Assembly (NCBI GenBank): GCA_028023455.1
Contig: JAQFVV010006506.1
Location: 496,501-560,500 of the forward strand
Direction: 5' to 3'
DNA: 64,000 bases
DNA from: Epiperipatus broadwayi
Taxonomy: Eukaryota > Onychophora > Udeonychophora > Euonychophora > Peripatidae
Part shown: one piece after another, positions 34,891-45,812 of the stretch
Position numbering within the stretch: the first letter of the stretch is position 1
How the letters are laid out: every line of letters begins with the position of its first letter
The notes under the pieces: model-generated
Told to the model about the DNA's origin: nothing
The model's input: the letters and a program-made list of their open reading frames with translations, nothing else
The model's database searches: none
Program-made: the position numbers and the translations under genes

Positions 34891-35442
34891 ACTTCAATAT
34901 ATATATATATATTGTACCCTAACTAAAGTTTCCCTTAGTTCCAAGAGGAGCCAAGTGTTATCTTAGCTTAACCTTTTGGTTTGAAATTGTCTGGTTTTTA
35001 AAAAAATAATAATGATAAAAATGAAAATTAAACTAGTTAATTATTAAAATAGGATAATCTAAATATTTTAATAGTATCAGTTGGTTTGATAAGGGATGTT
35101 AAGTAATAATTTTTACATAAGCAAATGTTAAAAAAATAATTGTGAAATGATAAATCATATTTAATGTATTTTAAAGTAACTATTGTATAATTCATTTTGA
35201 TGTCTAAATGATAGCAATGAGAGATTATAAATAAGTTGGAATGAATAGTAATAAATTTAAAAAAATAATCTGTAAGTTTTATTAAAACAATATAACAGTA
35301 TTTATTAGATGTAAGATAGTAGCTTTCCACTTATAAAATTATTTTAAATTAAATATTTGATAATATTTTAGTTTTGTAATTTTAAAGGAATAACTTTTAA
35401 ACAATCAGTGAGCTCATATTTATAGATTACCCATATATGGAA

Positions 35443-35480
<38 letters not shown>

Positions 35481-35846
35481 AAGATACACAAATATAAGAA
35501 GAAAAATAAAATAAAAAATATTTTAATTCTAATATTTATAAAAAAATAAATAAATAAATGGATGGATATAAATTTATGGAAGAAATATTTAAAAGTTAAT
35601 GAAGAGGGATAGTTCTGAATTTTATATTTATTACTATTATGTTTAAAAAAATATTATTTAAAAAGGTAATACATAACATTTGTTAAACAATGGATTTTTG
35701 ACTTTGTGGCTGTAAGTCACGTGATTTCGTATCATTAGAAATTGCGTTAGTAAATCGACTTTACAGCTGATCTGTCAAGAATAGAAAAATGTAATAAAAA
35801 ATAATTTGATTGGTTTACAAGCCAATTGATCAAAAGGGGGGGGGGG

Positions 35847-35890
35847 TATAAAAGATTATTAGATAAAACAGGGATCCAGGACCATTCAGT
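35847..35890 (+). promoter_or_regulatory. Possible TATA-type promoter in copy 1
   Basis: TATAAAAG at 35847-35854 follows a G run, and an initiator-like CCATTCAGT lies at about 35883-35890. The small conserved frame starts 220 bp downstream, and both copies keep a donor-like AGGTAATCC in between (about 36046 and 45488). The TATA box is not preserved in copy 2, and the 41-base spacing is longer than usual, so this is weak. Confidence 0.25.
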
Positions 35891-36108
35891 TGCTGATCTG
35901 TTTTTAATTCTACCTGTGGCTGAATCTTAAAAGTTCTTTAACAAAAAGTAAATTTTTAAAACTTTATATTTTTAAAAAAAATAAATAAAAGTATGTTTTT
36001 AAAACCATTATTTTAAATCGTCCAGTAATGGTTGAAGGCTAAAGGACAGGTAATCCGTTTTTCCTGACAGTTTTTCATTACAATTGAGATATTAAAATTT
36101 ACGGTAAA

Positions 36109-36321
36109 ATGTTTAATAGAAAAAATACAGCGTCTCATATTTCATTTATTTTTGATCTATTTATTTTTCTTTATTTAGAAGTAAAACTTAAATTATTAAG
36201 TATTGTTATGGCTAAAGACTTTATTGCACTAAACTATAGTATATTTCCTATCAAATTAAAAATACACGTGAAGAAGAAATTAAAAAAAAAAAAAGGACAT
36301 TCAAACATTTTAAAATATTAA
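36109..36321 (+). CDS. Small frame conserved between the two large repeats (copy 1)
   Basis: A 70-codon frame starts at ATG 36109 and aligns with the 87-codon frame at 45549-45812. Shared blocks are SHI, DLFIFLYLEV(K/R)L (36154-36189 here) and FP(I/V)(K/R)LK(I/V)(H/Y)VKKK (36244-36279). In these blocks the changes are mostly at third positions or conservative, and the three length differences between the copies are 3, 6 and 18 bases, all in frame. That is what a coding sequence under constraint leaves behind. The lysine-rich end lies in an A run and diverges. No known domain was recognised. It could be an exon of a repeat-borne gene. Confidence 0.45.
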   Translation: MFNRKNTASHISFIFDLFIFLYLEVKLKLLSIVMAKDFIALNYSIFPIKLKIHVKKKLKKKKGHSNILKY

Positions 36322-39300
36322 AAAGGAAATGCATTAGCGTCTTTATAAATTAAATGTGACATTAAATTTAATACTGCATTATTAATACATGCTATATACA
36401 TGTAAATATGCTCTTAAAAGAATAATATTTAAGAAGAAAATCTATTTTAAAATGCTAATTCTCGTTTATGCCAGTAATATGAAAAGAATTTGTTTGGAAG
36501 TAAAACTTTAAAAGAATTCAAATATATTATTAATGAACTTGTCTCTATCAAATGCATAATGTTTGGTTATAATTGCCAATACTTATAAGTAACTTTATGA
36601 CCGTTGATCTTAGCACATAAACCAAGGAGCGTCCTTAATTATAAACAAAGTCTACTCTTATGTTTTAAAAATAAATAAAAGGAAATTTGTTTAAAAAAAA
36701 GAAATACATTTTTAAATATTAAGAAACGTTTTTTAAAAAAAAGAGCTCTATTTTAAAAAAAAATGCATTTATCTAAAGAAGAACAGTGAAAGTTAACTAA
36801 ATAGATATATTATAATTATTCCGCGTTTGAACCTAGGATTATAAATATAAAAAAAAACATGTACTCAGCTGAAGAATTTATTGTTTTCAATGCCGGCTTA
36901 TTTTTTTACTTATACTTATGCTTATTATACTTATGCTACTCAGTTGAATAATTTATTTTCCAGTGCCAACTTATGTTTATGCTTACGATGTTTTATTATT
37001 TTAATATTTAAAATTATCTTTAAAGATAAAAGAAAGTTGAACGTGTTTATATAAAGAACTACTGAACATTTTCGTTTGGAAATGATTGCCATGTATATAA
37101 ATGTATTAGTTGAAGCTTCGAATTCAAATAGATATCTTAACCTGGATAAATTGTCTACACATTATGAAATGGAAAAATCATCACGGAGCCGAAATATGAA
37201 CTTGAATTAATGTATTATTATTTTTTTATGGTCTGTTTTATTGGTTTAAAAAAAAAATGAAACCATAAAAATATTTATGCTATTAAATTTTTATGTAACA
37301 CTTTTTGCATAAATATACAGGTAAACTAGGGTTATAATTTTAAAACGAAATAGGTTTATTTGAATGAGCAAATGTTTCTTGCCATTCTTAAGTAGATTTA
37401 GTTTATTTATCAAGCATTACACTAGCTAGTTTCTATTTAATAATTTTATCATAGAGATTTAAATATCACAGTCTTATTTTCATATAAATGGGATGTTTTA
37501 CTCAATTTTTATTTTAAATTTACTAAAGAAGTTTATCAGAGAATATCCATTCATTTGTTTTATGAATGTTATATTAAGAATAATTACAAATATTTTATAT
37601 TCATCGAGAAGTAAATATTCTTGCATTTAATTTACAATTTTAAAAGTCCACTAGTACTATATTTTTAGCATTTAATATTTTGTTATGTGTGCATTGTGCC
37701 TTGCCTAGAATTTTATATGCATTTAAGTTTAAAGTATTTTCTACAGTAGTCAGTTGACACATAGTTTGCTTTGTTGGTTCGAATATTGGATATACGTTTT
37801 GTATTTTATAAATTTCTTGGAAATAACTTAGTTAGTTTAAGTGAAGTATATATCTTGCTATTAGTTAGAATTTGGTAGCCTCAAGAATTAGGCTTAGTTC
37901 ATAATTTTTGAATATGTTTATGGAGTCGAGAGTATCCTCCATCCTTATTGTAATGTAATTCCATGATTTGATAGTGCTTGTCCCCAAAAGAGGGTTATTA
38001 TATTGTATTTTTCAGTTTTGATAATCACATTTATAAGCATTGAAAATCCCATGAGAGAAGATTGTGCTTTTCTGGTGGGTGTTACTGTTCCCAGATGTAC
38101 TGAAGATAAATTCCAGACATCGTCATTTTTTGCCTCGAAGTTAGGTATTTTTGGAAGCCACCATATTCTTTTCCAGCTCTGAGGAGCCTAGTATTTTTGT
38201 ATTTTTTTTGCCTATCATTCATGATGACTTAATGCTAATTCCACCACAGTAGGTGATGTTGCATTTGTTTTAGATTTGTGATGACAAGATAAGCTTGTTT
38301 GAGGAAATGTATTTCTTCAGGTAGTTGTAGATAATTTATGGCTCATAGGTATATTAATGTTTGAATTGTGTTGCTATGATAGTTTTATCACACACAAGCT
38401 AACCAACAATAAGTTATATTTATTTTAAAGTATATTAAATATGCATATGGTATAAGTGGCAATTCACACATAATAATTTAATATTTTCATCCAGAATTTC
38501 GCCGCTGGATTTGTAAGTCTGTTACATCATTATCTTTAAAACATTGAGGGAATAATTTTATGTGGACTAAAGTTATTTTAAAAAAAGTATAACTGATCTC
38601 TGATGAATGATTGTCCCATACACTTAAGTTAGTTTAATTTTAGTATTAGCTTAATCTGATTTAAAGATATATCTAGCTGTGATATTAGTTATATCTGTGA
38701 AACTAGTGATGATATTTTTCAAAAGTATTGTTGAATATGCTTACTCCAACTTAGCGTTTGTTAAGTTGAGGAGTATAAAATTAAGCTTAGGGTTTTCAAT
38801 ATAAACATAGTTCTGTGTGTTATTCTGATTAGTAGATGACACAATAATGTTATTAATTAGTCCAAATAATTATATAAAATCTTAGTGCAGTATTGGCACT
38901 GTTTGTATTCCACTATATTTATAAACATTTCTTCTCATTATTAATAAATCAAATTATTATTATTTCAAAAGTTTTGTTTGTTTGTTTTACTTTTATATGA
39001 AAATATATTATTGTCTTGGGTTCCAAGTTCACAAAGTCTTAAATTTTAAAGTTAATGAATCTTCAATTCAGAAATTTACAAGTAGATTCTAAGTTAATTA
39101 AATACAGTTGATATTGTCTTAAAAATTAAAAAGCTATGTTGAAGTAAATGATTCTCATATGGAATCACAAATACAGATAATTGCATTATAGCAGATACAT
39201 AATTAAATACTTAGTTAAAAGTTTATTTTTTTTTAAATTATCAGTATATCTTTCAGACTAAAGATTATGCAATATCAGATTAACAATATTAGTACTTCAG

Positions 39301-40199
39301 AAGAATATTTTAATTAATATTATTTTAAAAGCTGCAACTTATCTTATATTCACTGCACATCATCTATCATCATCTTAAATCTTATATATTTAAAGAATTC
39401 TAATCCATTTGCATTTGAGGTCTTTAGTGGTTGTCTGTGAGTATGGAAAGGCATTAAAAGTACCCTTGCTCTTTTCTTTGCTCAAGTAATATCTTAGATA
39501 ATAGGCCATTATTAGTTTAAATTTAAATTGATTCATTAAATTTTGTGAATTAATATTTGTTTTGTTTATTATTTTAAGATTGAACATATTATAATTATTT
39601 TATGGTCAGCTAAGATGTCACTTATTTATTTATTAATCATAGTAATTCTTTATTAGGCAACTTAACTTAAACTTTAATTTTACACAAGAGTTTTAGTTTT
39701 AAAATCCCTGAGGTTATTTACTCTTGTTGTTTTAGTAAATATAATTCTATAAGATAATATTATAAAATAAAGCATCATAGGTCTTATTCAGAGAGTGTAT
39801 GATCTATTGGTAGGACTAATATGGTAAGCATTCATTAGTGATTTTAGATAATCTTTTGTATGGTTTATTAAAATATCAATAAGCTGTAGTAGTTATAGTT
39901 TATCAGTATTGGATTTGACCTTTATTTGATTATACATCTCTGGATCATCATCTCTTTTCTTTAAATTTATTGTAACCCCACTGAGCCAAGTCGTTTAGAG
40001 TCTCTAATTTATAGTTCATTTTATATCATTTCAATTCTATTCCATTTCTTTTCATGTCATTTCTTTCTATAATCTCTTTATTTCTCTCTCTCCTTTATTC
40101 CATTTCTTTTCATTTCATATCTTTCCCATCATTTCATTTCTCTCTCTTTTATTTTATTTTCTTCTTTTCTCCCTCTCTCTCAATTTCATAAGGTTACTA

Positions 40200-40237
40200 T
40201 ATATATATATATATATAGTAATGCTTAAGTTTTGTAC

Positions 40238-40281
<44 letters not shown>
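40200..40281. repeat. (TA)n arrays with a duplicated 25-base spacer
   Basis: Two TA runs are each followed by the same sequence, TAGTAATGCTTAAGTTTTGT followed by ACATT (40216-40240 and 40279-40303). The pattern could have arisen by slippage or by insertion of the large unit into the array. Confidence 0.8.
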
Positions 40282-40284
<3 letters not shown>

Positions 40285-40304
40285 ATGCTTAAGTTTTGTA
40301 CATT

Positions 40305-43065
40305 CATGTATCAAAATCTAGAATCCAGGCAAAGAGACCAAAGCTGACCAGACTAGGATTGTGATATTCTGAATTCAACCACACTTCAACTTGTCTGCCA
40401 GAACTCCATGAATCAAGACCCTAAAATGACCACACTTGAAGTCACATGTAGTATACCCATCTTCCACAGCCAGCATAGGTCAGGGGAAAACATAAGACTC
40501 AAGGACTTAAATATATATATTAAGTAACATAAATGTCATCAGCATGGATATTAACATAACATTTATAAATTGTAATTAATGCATAGATGGTTGTTTCACA
40601 CATATATAATTAACTAAGATTAAATTGGATTGAAATAGGAATGAGAAATGACAAAACCAGAATAAATTCAACATATATATTTATTAAAGGATAAAATAAT
40701 TAAATATAATAAAACAATTGATGTGGAAAAGCATGCAGGCTTTATAAAATGAGAACTTAACAAGTCTCCTCATTAATTTCTACTTACAAGGGTTTGCTAA
40801 GCTGCATGTAAATCAGATTATGCCTATTGCTATTGAAATGGTGACACCTATTGCAAAATGCTGCACAAGTCTTCAGCACATTAGTCATTATTACATTCAA
40901 ATTACATACATATTTTAATAATGATTTGGGAGCATAAAAACTTGCTCTATAGACTAACCCTCAGAACAAGATATATTTCAAAGTAATAATACTGAACAAT
41001 TCAATTAAGGGTATAGAATTGGTTGAGTTAGTTTACCATCGGCTATAGTACTGGCAAATACAATATGGAAGTCACCCTGCAGATAGATTAGAATTGAGGG
41101 TTTTCATGACCAATAGCGGTACACTGGGAGTGAGTGTGCTGCTGTGAAAAGGTAATGGGTGGCTAACATGATTGCCTGGAATTCTACATCAGGTCTTATT
41201 GGTACACATCCCAAAGAAATGTAAAATGGGATGGCCTTGCCTGTAGTCCCATGTTAAGGAGAAGATGCAGCAAAACATTAAACTTTAAAGAATATATCTC
41301 TAATCCACCCAGTGAAGGAAAAGTGGAACATATTTAATATTATATATACACCAGAATAATAGCTTGTCAGTCTCCTTACTAGAAGCCAATTTTAATTAAC
41401 ACTCACTAATTAAGCATCTAAAAGAGCATAAAATTATATAGTAAATCTTTTTCCCTTGTTCCAATCTATACTATGAGTATTATGGACAAAAAGGGGAGGG
41501 ATAAAAGTATATTTTATGGGCTGCTTAAAAATAAGTAAATAAATAATATACTTTCATAATCCCAAAGACCAGTGCATATAAAATTGTCTATAAGTTTTAA
41601 GAGCAAGCCACCATGTATATTCATTTTAAATAATAACTAATAATGACAAACGCAGAGCAATTTATTTTTATTGCAAATATAGGATTTTTGAAACAGCATG
41701 CTTAGTTAAATGACATTTAGATAATAATTATGTGAAGATAATTTAAACTATATCTTCTTTAAAATTTACTGAAAGTAAAATGCTCGCTGTTTTGAAGTAT
41801 TGGCATATGAAATACATAAGAATAAAGATAACTAATAAAGAAAGATTATAGGTACAACCGCAGTGATATATATATATAAGGGAAAAATAGGTCAAGTTAT
41901 AATTAATTTACAAGAATGAAGTTTTCCAATTTAAGTAGAATAATTTATAATTGAATTACATTTGATTATTTATATAAGCAATTAAAACCAAAGGTGAGTT
42001 TAGATAGTTTAAATACTGATTTACACAGAGTTCTGTAGTTGTTTAAGTTTTATAATACTGGTTTATTTGCTGGACAGATAAGTGCTGGATCTTCAGGCCT
42101 TAGGTGGTTCATTTTCAGGTTAGGCATAGTGTCTTCTTAATTACGGCAGTAGGCTGTTGATGGATGGTTTCAAGTTGCTGCTCAGTTCTTTAGGACATCA
42201 GCTGGCAGTCTGCACACCATTCTTCTGTGGATTGGTTGTCCTTCATCCAATGACACTCTTCTAAATAATTGACTACACTACCAAGCTTAATAATAAAGAG
42301 CAAAATCTCTAAAAATAACAACAATAAAAACCCTTCAAAATGAAAAATTGTCCTTTTAATACTGGCTATACTTTCTTATCACAAAATTTTCAGATCAATT
42401 GCACATGACATAGGAATCCTGAGATTTTACATTCTAGTCCATGCCTGGCTTAATCAAACTTTTACAGAGTGAGAAATACAATTTTTAACTTTTCTATTAT
42501 CGATCTGTAGTCATGCCCTTAGGTGATTTAATTCATTAGTACAAGAAATTGTTTAATATTTAATTAAATCCCACACAATCAAATTTCTCTTTTGTTGAGT
42601 TTCGACTTGCATGCTATTTTTAGCATACATTTGACCTGATTACAAGATAAAATTTATAAAATCTAATTTATTTCAATTCATTATTTTTCATTTTTAATTA
42701 ATATAATTAAAAGCCTTTCGCTTTTCTTTTTTTACAAAACTAAATCACACCACTATATATATTATATAAAGGGAATCATACATTCACATACAAATTTATA
42801 TTTCATAAACTTAATAAATTGATATTTCTATTTAAAATTACAACATAAATCATTTCTTTATAAAATATAAAATTTAAATCATATTTGCTGTAACACTTAC
42901 TAGAGTATATATGTACAGGGTTTATTCATATGTGCCTATATAAGGCTGCACAACCAGCCATAATAGTTAGGTTTATACGTTTATGGTTGAATCCAGCACT
43001 GATGGGTTTGGTTGTTAAACTGAAAGGTTCAATGAAAAGGGATTGAACCTGACCATTGCAATATA
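40305..43065. other. No gene recognised
   Basis: 40320-41340 is less AT-rich than average (for example around 41060-41270), but no protein motif could be read on either strand. The rest is AT-rich. Confidence 0.35.
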
Positions 43066-43069
43066 CATT

Positions 43070-43167
43070 GAAGTGAAAGTAACTATTTCTACTGAGTTGT
43101 GTGATGTCAAAAGTACATTTTGATATCACATAATCCTGTCAGAAGTAGTTATTTCCATTTCAGTTAC
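43070..43167. mobile_element. Fold-back MITE, about 98 bp
   Basis: GAAAGTAACTATTTCTACTG pairs with CAGAAGTAGTTATTTC, and TGTGTGATGTCAAAA pairs with TTTTGATATCACATA near the centre. Confidence 0.7.
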
Positions 43168-43227
43168 AGACATTTAAAAGATATGATTATTTATTATAGC
43201 TCATATTATGTATAATTGTCACAGAAA

Positions 43228-43370
43228 TAACTGTAGCTTCCAATCAGTTGTGGAATGTAAATAAACTATTAAAAGACAGAGTGATATCATGAGTCCAACA
43301 AGTTCAGGTAATGTCACTCTGCCATCTAATAGTTTATTGATGTTATACAACTCACTGGAAGCTACAGTTA
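43228..43370. mobile_element. Fold-back MITE, about 143 bp
   Basis: Left TAACTGTAGCTTCCAATCAG pairs with right CACTGGAAGCTACAGTTA. AAACTATTAAAAGACAGAGTG pairs with CACTCTGCCATCTAATAGTTT. A loop of about 25 bases separates the arms. Confidence 0.8.
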
Positions 43371-43382
43371 GTTTCATTTGTT

Positions 43383-43815
43383 ATATATAACTGTAATTAT
43401 AATAAAAATAATAAATTTAACAGTTTACAAACTATTACAAACAATCCTTAAATCCACAGAAGTACTTTTGGTTAATTTCTTAAACCTGCCTCAATTGCCA
43501 TTAAATTTAAAAAAAACAAAGCAGAAGCAAATGTCATCAATTTAAATCTTGTATTTTAATGTTAGCAGCTTGTCTCTTTATTAAATAAATAAAATGTCTG
43601 TTAATTAAAAACAAAATTGTAATTATAATTGAAATAATAAATTTAACAGTTTACAAACTATTACAAACAATCCTTAAATCCACAGAAGTACTTTCAGTTA
43701 ATTTCTTAAACCTGCCTCACCTGCCATTAAATTTTAAAAAAAAAGTGGAAGCAAACGTCATTAATTCAAATCCCACCTCGTATTTTAATGTTAGCAGCTT
43801 GTCGATTTATTAAGT
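43383..43815 (-). repeat. Tandem copies of a PLE family A-like 3' end
   Basis: Bases 43383-43595 and 43617-43815 are direct copies. Each, read on the minus strand, holds the last codons of the PLE protein (INRQAANIK in the 43617-43815 copy), a roughly 100-base spacer and the 3' signature AAGTACTTCTGTGG. Tandem partial copies that share a 3' end are a known habit of Penelope-like elements. Confidence 0.7.
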
Positions 43816-43830
43816 GCATTTTATTCCTGT

Positions 43831-44386
43831 TTATAAAAATTGTCTTTTTAATTTTTCTTTTACTATGGTTCTCTCCTCATGAAGAATTTTCACATTTTCA
43901 AAATCAAATTTAAATTTATATTTACGTGTTTTTTCATGATCAAACAAAACTGAAGGAGACATTAAATCACCATTATTTTTACTTTTTACATGCATATATA
44001 ACAATTCATGCTCCCTCAATCTCTTCTCAATACTGCACCTAGATTCACCTATATATGATAGCATACAATCACAAAAAATTTGATATATGACATTACTTTT
44101 TTGCTTGACAGGTATGACATCCTTAGAATTATTGATTAATTTATTAATATTGTTTGGAACGTACAATGAAACATTAAACACATTCTTATATAAATCCTTA
44201 AAAAATTTCACTTGTGGATTTGAAATAAACGAAATAGATATCCTTGTTTACTATTAATCTTCATTTCCTTTAAATCATTATAACTTTTTTTAAATTGACA
44301 TAAAGTATTCTTTATTTGTTCCATTTTATAACCAACATCAAGCAATTCTTTGGCAAATATTTCAATATTTTTAAATTTATTATTTC
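43831..44386 (-). pseudogene. PLE linker and GIY-YIG endonuclease
   Basis: The 126-codon frame 44211-43831 encodes MKFFKDLYKNVFNV, then VIYQIFCDCMLSYIGESR (GIY-YIG motif with a C-x-C pair), IEKRLREHELLY, SVLFDHEKT and VKILHEERTIVKEKLKRQ. Upstream, to about 44386, another frame continues the linker (FAKELLDVGYKMEQI), interrupted by a stop. It is homologous to the 17-19 kb PLE but clearly diverged. The element is 5'-truncated exactly at the (TA)n run (44393-44416) that precedes the second large repeat. Confidence 0.85.
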
Positions 44387-45548
44387 AGTTATAATATATA
44401 TATATATATATATATATTGTACCTAACTGAAGTGTCACTTAGTTCCAAGAGGTAATCAAGGTTATCTTAGCTTAACCTTTTGTTTAAAATTTCGGATTTA
44501 AAAAAAATAATGATGATAAAAATGGAAATTAACTTAGTTAATTATTAAAATAGGATAATCTAAATATTTTAATAGTGTCAGTTGGTTTGATAAGGGATGT
44601 TAGGTAATAATTTAACATAAGCAAATGTTAAAAAAATAATTGTGAATTGATAAATAGTATTAAATGTATTCTAAAATAACTACTGTATAATCCATTTTAA
44701 TGTCTAAAGAATAATAATTAGATATTATAAATAAGTTGGAATAATTAAGTAATAAATTTTAAAAAAATGATATGCAAGTTTTTATTAAAAAAATAAGAAT
44801 ATTTGTTATTAATTTTGTAGTTTAGCATTCCAGTTATAAAAATTATTTAGATTAAATATTCATTAACATTTTATTGTTGTAATTTTAAAAATAATTTTAA
44901 ACAATTAATGTAAGGCCAGACGTATGTGAGAATATGTGCATGCATAGACATGGAAACATAAGAATAAAAAAATAATTTAATTCCAATATTGTTTAAAATA
45001 AGTAAATAAAGCAAATGTGTGGATAAAATTATTTTAATGAAATATTTAAGGGTTTAATAAAAGGTATAACTTTAAATTTTATATTTATTACTATTGTGTT
45101 GTATAAAATATCATTAAAAAAAATGTTGCATAATATTTGTTAATAATAAAATTTTGACTTTGCAGCTGAAAGTCACGTGGTATGGGAAAATTATATTGAT
45201 TACATCAGTAGATTGATTCCACAGCTGGTTTGTCAGAATATTAAAATTTAATAAAAATAGTTTTTATTGGTTTTTAAATGAATTGTAGGTGGATGAAAAA
45301 TTGTGAGATAAAACGGAGATCGAGGGGTCATCCAGGGGCTGATCTTGTTTTGATTCAACTGGTGCTGGATCTTAAAATTTTGTTAATAAAAGTAATTTTT
45401 TTTTAAAAAGCTTGATATTTCTAAAAAAAAATACAAGTATGTTTAAAATATTTAAAATCGTCTTGTAATGATGGAGGGCTAAAGGAAAGGTAATCCATTT
45501 TTCTGACAATTTGAATTTCAGTCGAGGCATAGAAATTATAGTAAAAAA

Positions 45549-45812
45549 ATGTTTGGAATAAATGAAGCGTCTCACATATTATATGACTTTGATTTGTTTA
45601 TTTTTCTTTACTTGGAAGTAAGGTTAAGGGACAAATTATTAATCATTTCCATAGATAAGCATTTGGTTGCATTAAAGTATTTTGAAAGTAAAATACTAAT
45701 TGTTTTTCCTGTTAGATTAAAAGTATATGTAAAAAAAAAGAGAGAAAAAATTTTAAGTTTAAAAAAGAACATTATAAGGAAGCTACTATGTTCGATTACA
45801 GTGAAACTATAA
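45549..45812 (+). CDS. Small frame conserved between the two large repeats (copy 2)
   Basis: An 87-codon frame from ATG 45549, the counterpart of 36109-36321. The DLFIFLYLEVRL block is at 45591-45626 and the FPVRLKVYVKKK block starts at 45705. Compared with copy 1 it has two extra codons after EVRL and six extra before VFP, and it runs longer at the C-terminus (KKNIIRKLLCS). Third-position changes such as CTA/TTG, TAT/TAC and TTA/TTG leave the residues unchanged. The protein is hydrophobic in the middle and basic at the end. Function unknown. Confidence 0.45.
   Translation: MFGINEASHILYDFDLFIFLYLEVRLRDKLLIISIDKHLVALKYFESKILIVFPVRLKVYVKKKREKILSLKKNIIRKLLCSITVKL

Larger units (their letters stand above)
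34913..40199. repeat. Large direct-repeat unit, copy 1 (5.3 kb)
   Basis: This unit is repeated in the same orientation at 44418-50080. It starts TGTACCCTAACT directly after a (TA)n run and ends AGGTTAC directly before another. Landmarks shared in order include CACGTG at about 35718, the small frame at 36109-36321, GAACATTTTCGTTTG near 37060, CCAGAATTTCGCCGCTGG near 38490, CCCCACTGAGCCAAGTCG near 39976 and a pyrimidine-rich tail. Similarity is low in the first 2 kb and high from about 37060 to 40010. It may be a non-autonomous transposon or a segmental duplication. Relative to copy 2 it lacks about 160 bp near 38860, between short TAGTC-AA repeats. Confidence 0.85.

Noticed and set aside
39390-39587. 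65-codon minus-strand frame identical at 48916-49113
   Set aside because: Protein identity only mirrors complete DNA identity of the two repeats here, so it gives no evidence of coding.
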